From Protopterus annectens (lineage: Eukaryota > Chordata > Ceratodontiformes > Protopteridae), in assembly GCF_019279795.1 (NCBI RefSeq), contig NC_056739.1:13158968-13222967 (forward strand): a DNA stretch of 64,000 bases, given 5' to 3'. The position numbers were made by a program, and so were the translations under genes. Below, piece by piece: positions 62,700-64,000 of this stretch (within the stretch, counting starts at the first letter, position 1; the number at the start of each line of letters is the position of its first letter). Below the pieces are notes generated by a model. That model searched no databases. It was not told the origin of the DNA and was given only the letters and a program-made list of their open reading frames with translations.

Positions 62700-64000
62700 T
62701 TTATTTATTTTTATTTTTTTTTATTTTATTTTATTTTACATTTGTTGACCGGGCTAGTCCAACTGGATACATGTCCATTTTCAGTGGAGGCCCGGGGAGA
62801 AAAGCTCCAAGGTCATAGTTAGATTAACAAAAACATTGATGTTGTTACACAAGATAATATACTGATTAATACATATACAATGATAAACCTATAACAAGTG
62901 AGTACAATTAAATACACTGATGCTTACAGACCAAATAAGAGAAAACAAGAATTATTAAATGATTTAACAAGGTATAGATTAGAATAGCCAGACAAGGAGG
63001 GCTAGAATAGGGTGTTCTTTGGTTTTTGGGTTAGGCGGAGGCTGAGAGAAGCCTAGGTACGACTGGGACAATAGCTTGTTAGTCTGGACAGGAGCAAGGG
63101 CATAACCATTTGGATTTCAAGTATGCTCTAAGATGTAATTTAAATTGGTGCTGAGAGGGCATAAGTCTTAGGTTGTTTGGTAGTGCGTTCCAGGATTTGC
63201 CAATGGAATTGGCATATAGTGCATCACCACCAGCATTGTTAGATTTAATGGTCCTTACTTGAAGACTTTTGGAAGACCTGAGGGAGTTAAGGTTGGAGTA
63301 CTGGGTAAGTATTTTGTTCAGTGAGGAGTATTACCTGGATGGTTAATAATTTTAAAAGCCTCAGTAAGCTGGTTGAATTTGAGTAAATTGGACAGTTCCA
63401 GCCATTCAAGAGACCTTAAATTTAGGCAGTGATGAGTGCGATAGGGCGTTCCTGTTATGAATCTGGCTATGTGATTATAGGTAGTTGTTAGTTTATTAAG
63501 TTCTTTCTTGTTTAGGAAGGAGAATATCGGGGAGGCATAGAGGAGAGTGGAGAGTAGGTGGGTTCGGGCAATAGTCAGTTTGGTGTGCGGAGTTAAGAAG
63601 GCCTTTATTCTATACATCGACCCAAGCTTTCTGTTAACCGATTTAATAGTTAAGTTTACATGTATATCGAATTTAAGTTTATGGTCTATGGTCACCCCTA
63701 GTAGTTTGGTACTGGATACAGGGTAGATAATGGTCCCATTGTTGGAGGACACATGGAAGGTAGGATTGTTGGTGTTGAGGGGTTCTATAGTTTGCGCAGT
63801 CACTGAGGTGGGGAAAAAGAGAAGTAATTTGGTTTTGGCAGGGTTAAGTAAGAGTTTAAGTTCCAAGAACCATTTTTCGACAGCAGAGAAGCAGTTTTGG
63901 GTTGTAGCTTGGAGTTTGGCAAGAGATTCATCAGTGCAGATCAGTGTGGAGTCATCTGCATATTGAATACAGGTGGCTTTGGGAATAGTTGAGTGTAGGC
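62700..64000 (-). mobile_element. L2-like LINE copy L2-4 (3' end, runs off window)
   Basis: 3' end at 62700-62812: an ATTTTATTTT tract and the signature GACCGGGCTAGTCCAACTGG, CAGTGGAGGCCCGGGGAGAAAAGC. The RT active site lies at 63951-63962. It is inserted in A4. The 5' half is beyond 64000. Confidence 0.88.
63186..64000 (-). pseudogene. L2-4 ORF2 RT end and C-terminal domain
   Basis: The palm box QYADDST (63951-63962, YADD intact) is followed by the open 182-residue frame 63866-63318: LELKLLLNPAKTKLLLF, SSTKLLGVTIDHKLKFDIHV, AFLTPHTKLTIARTHLLSTLLYASPIF and LNLRSLEWLELSNLLKFNQL. A stop or frameshift lies near 63870 between the palm and this frame. Downstream, SLQVRTIKSNNAGGDALYANSI and GKSWNALPNN (about 63265-63175) belong to the same C terminus. 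It parallels L2-1 throughout. Confidence 0.85.

Noticed and set aside
1..64000. Host protein-coding exons
   Set aside because: Every long frame is assigned to a mobile element or to its antisense; no exon-like frame with plausible splice sites and a non-TE protein was found.

Overview
The window looks like intergenic DNA from a large, repeat-rich non-mammalian vertebrate genome. I found no host exon, rRNA or tRNA gene. Almost everything readable is a decayed retrotransposon: DIRS-like tyrosine-recombinase elements, CR1-like, L2-like and L1-like LINEs, Neptune-type Penelope-like elements (PLE), two SINEs and one non-autonomous DNA transposon. This mix fits lungfish, amphibians or another TE-rich fish lineage, but the sequence alone does not fix the species. 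Copy names (A0-A4, B1-B4, CR1-1 and so on) are mine.

Layout. 1-5950: DIRS copy A0 (minus strand), split by CR1-1 (plus). 5955-12060: an old L1-like LINE (minus), broken by a 0.55-kb block that includes a tRNA-derived SINE and by a 601-bp transposon with long terminal inverted repeats and an 8-bp target duplication. 12380-14165: L2-1 (minus). 14208-15700: simple and short tandem repeats. 15700-17460: DIRS B4 (minus) carrying a CORE-SINE. 17480-19330: tandem repeats and the endonuclease end of L2-3 (minus). 20300-27375: L2-2 (plus), split by CR1-2 (plus). 27376-30050: DIRS B3 (minus), then CR1-3. 31793-37230: DIRS B1 (minus), which has both termini and an internal complementary region. 37236-51005: a four-level nest in which DIRS B2 contains PLE-1, PLE-1 contains DIRS A1, and A1 contains PLE-2. 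51007-53035: DIRS A2. 53040-54230: L1-2 ORF1. 54540-55340: 449-bp tandem repeats. 55646-61918: DIRS A3, which abuts A4 (61919-62695). 62700-64000: L2-4 (minus).

How the parts work. The DIRS copies carry gag (N-terminal Cys/His domain), RT, RNase H, a methyltransferase-like block and a tyrosine recombinase. Their inverted ends plus the internal complementary region match the known DIRS circular-intermediate cycle. All nine DIRS copies lie in the same orientation, and several sit inside or against one another. The PLEs carry RT plus a GIY-YIG endonuclease and end in inverted arms that contain hammerhead-like cores. No autonomous element is fully intact. The best preserved are PLE-1 (one nonsense codon in the RT-endonuclease frame, then split by A1), the A1 and B1 recombinases, and the L2-3 endonuclease.
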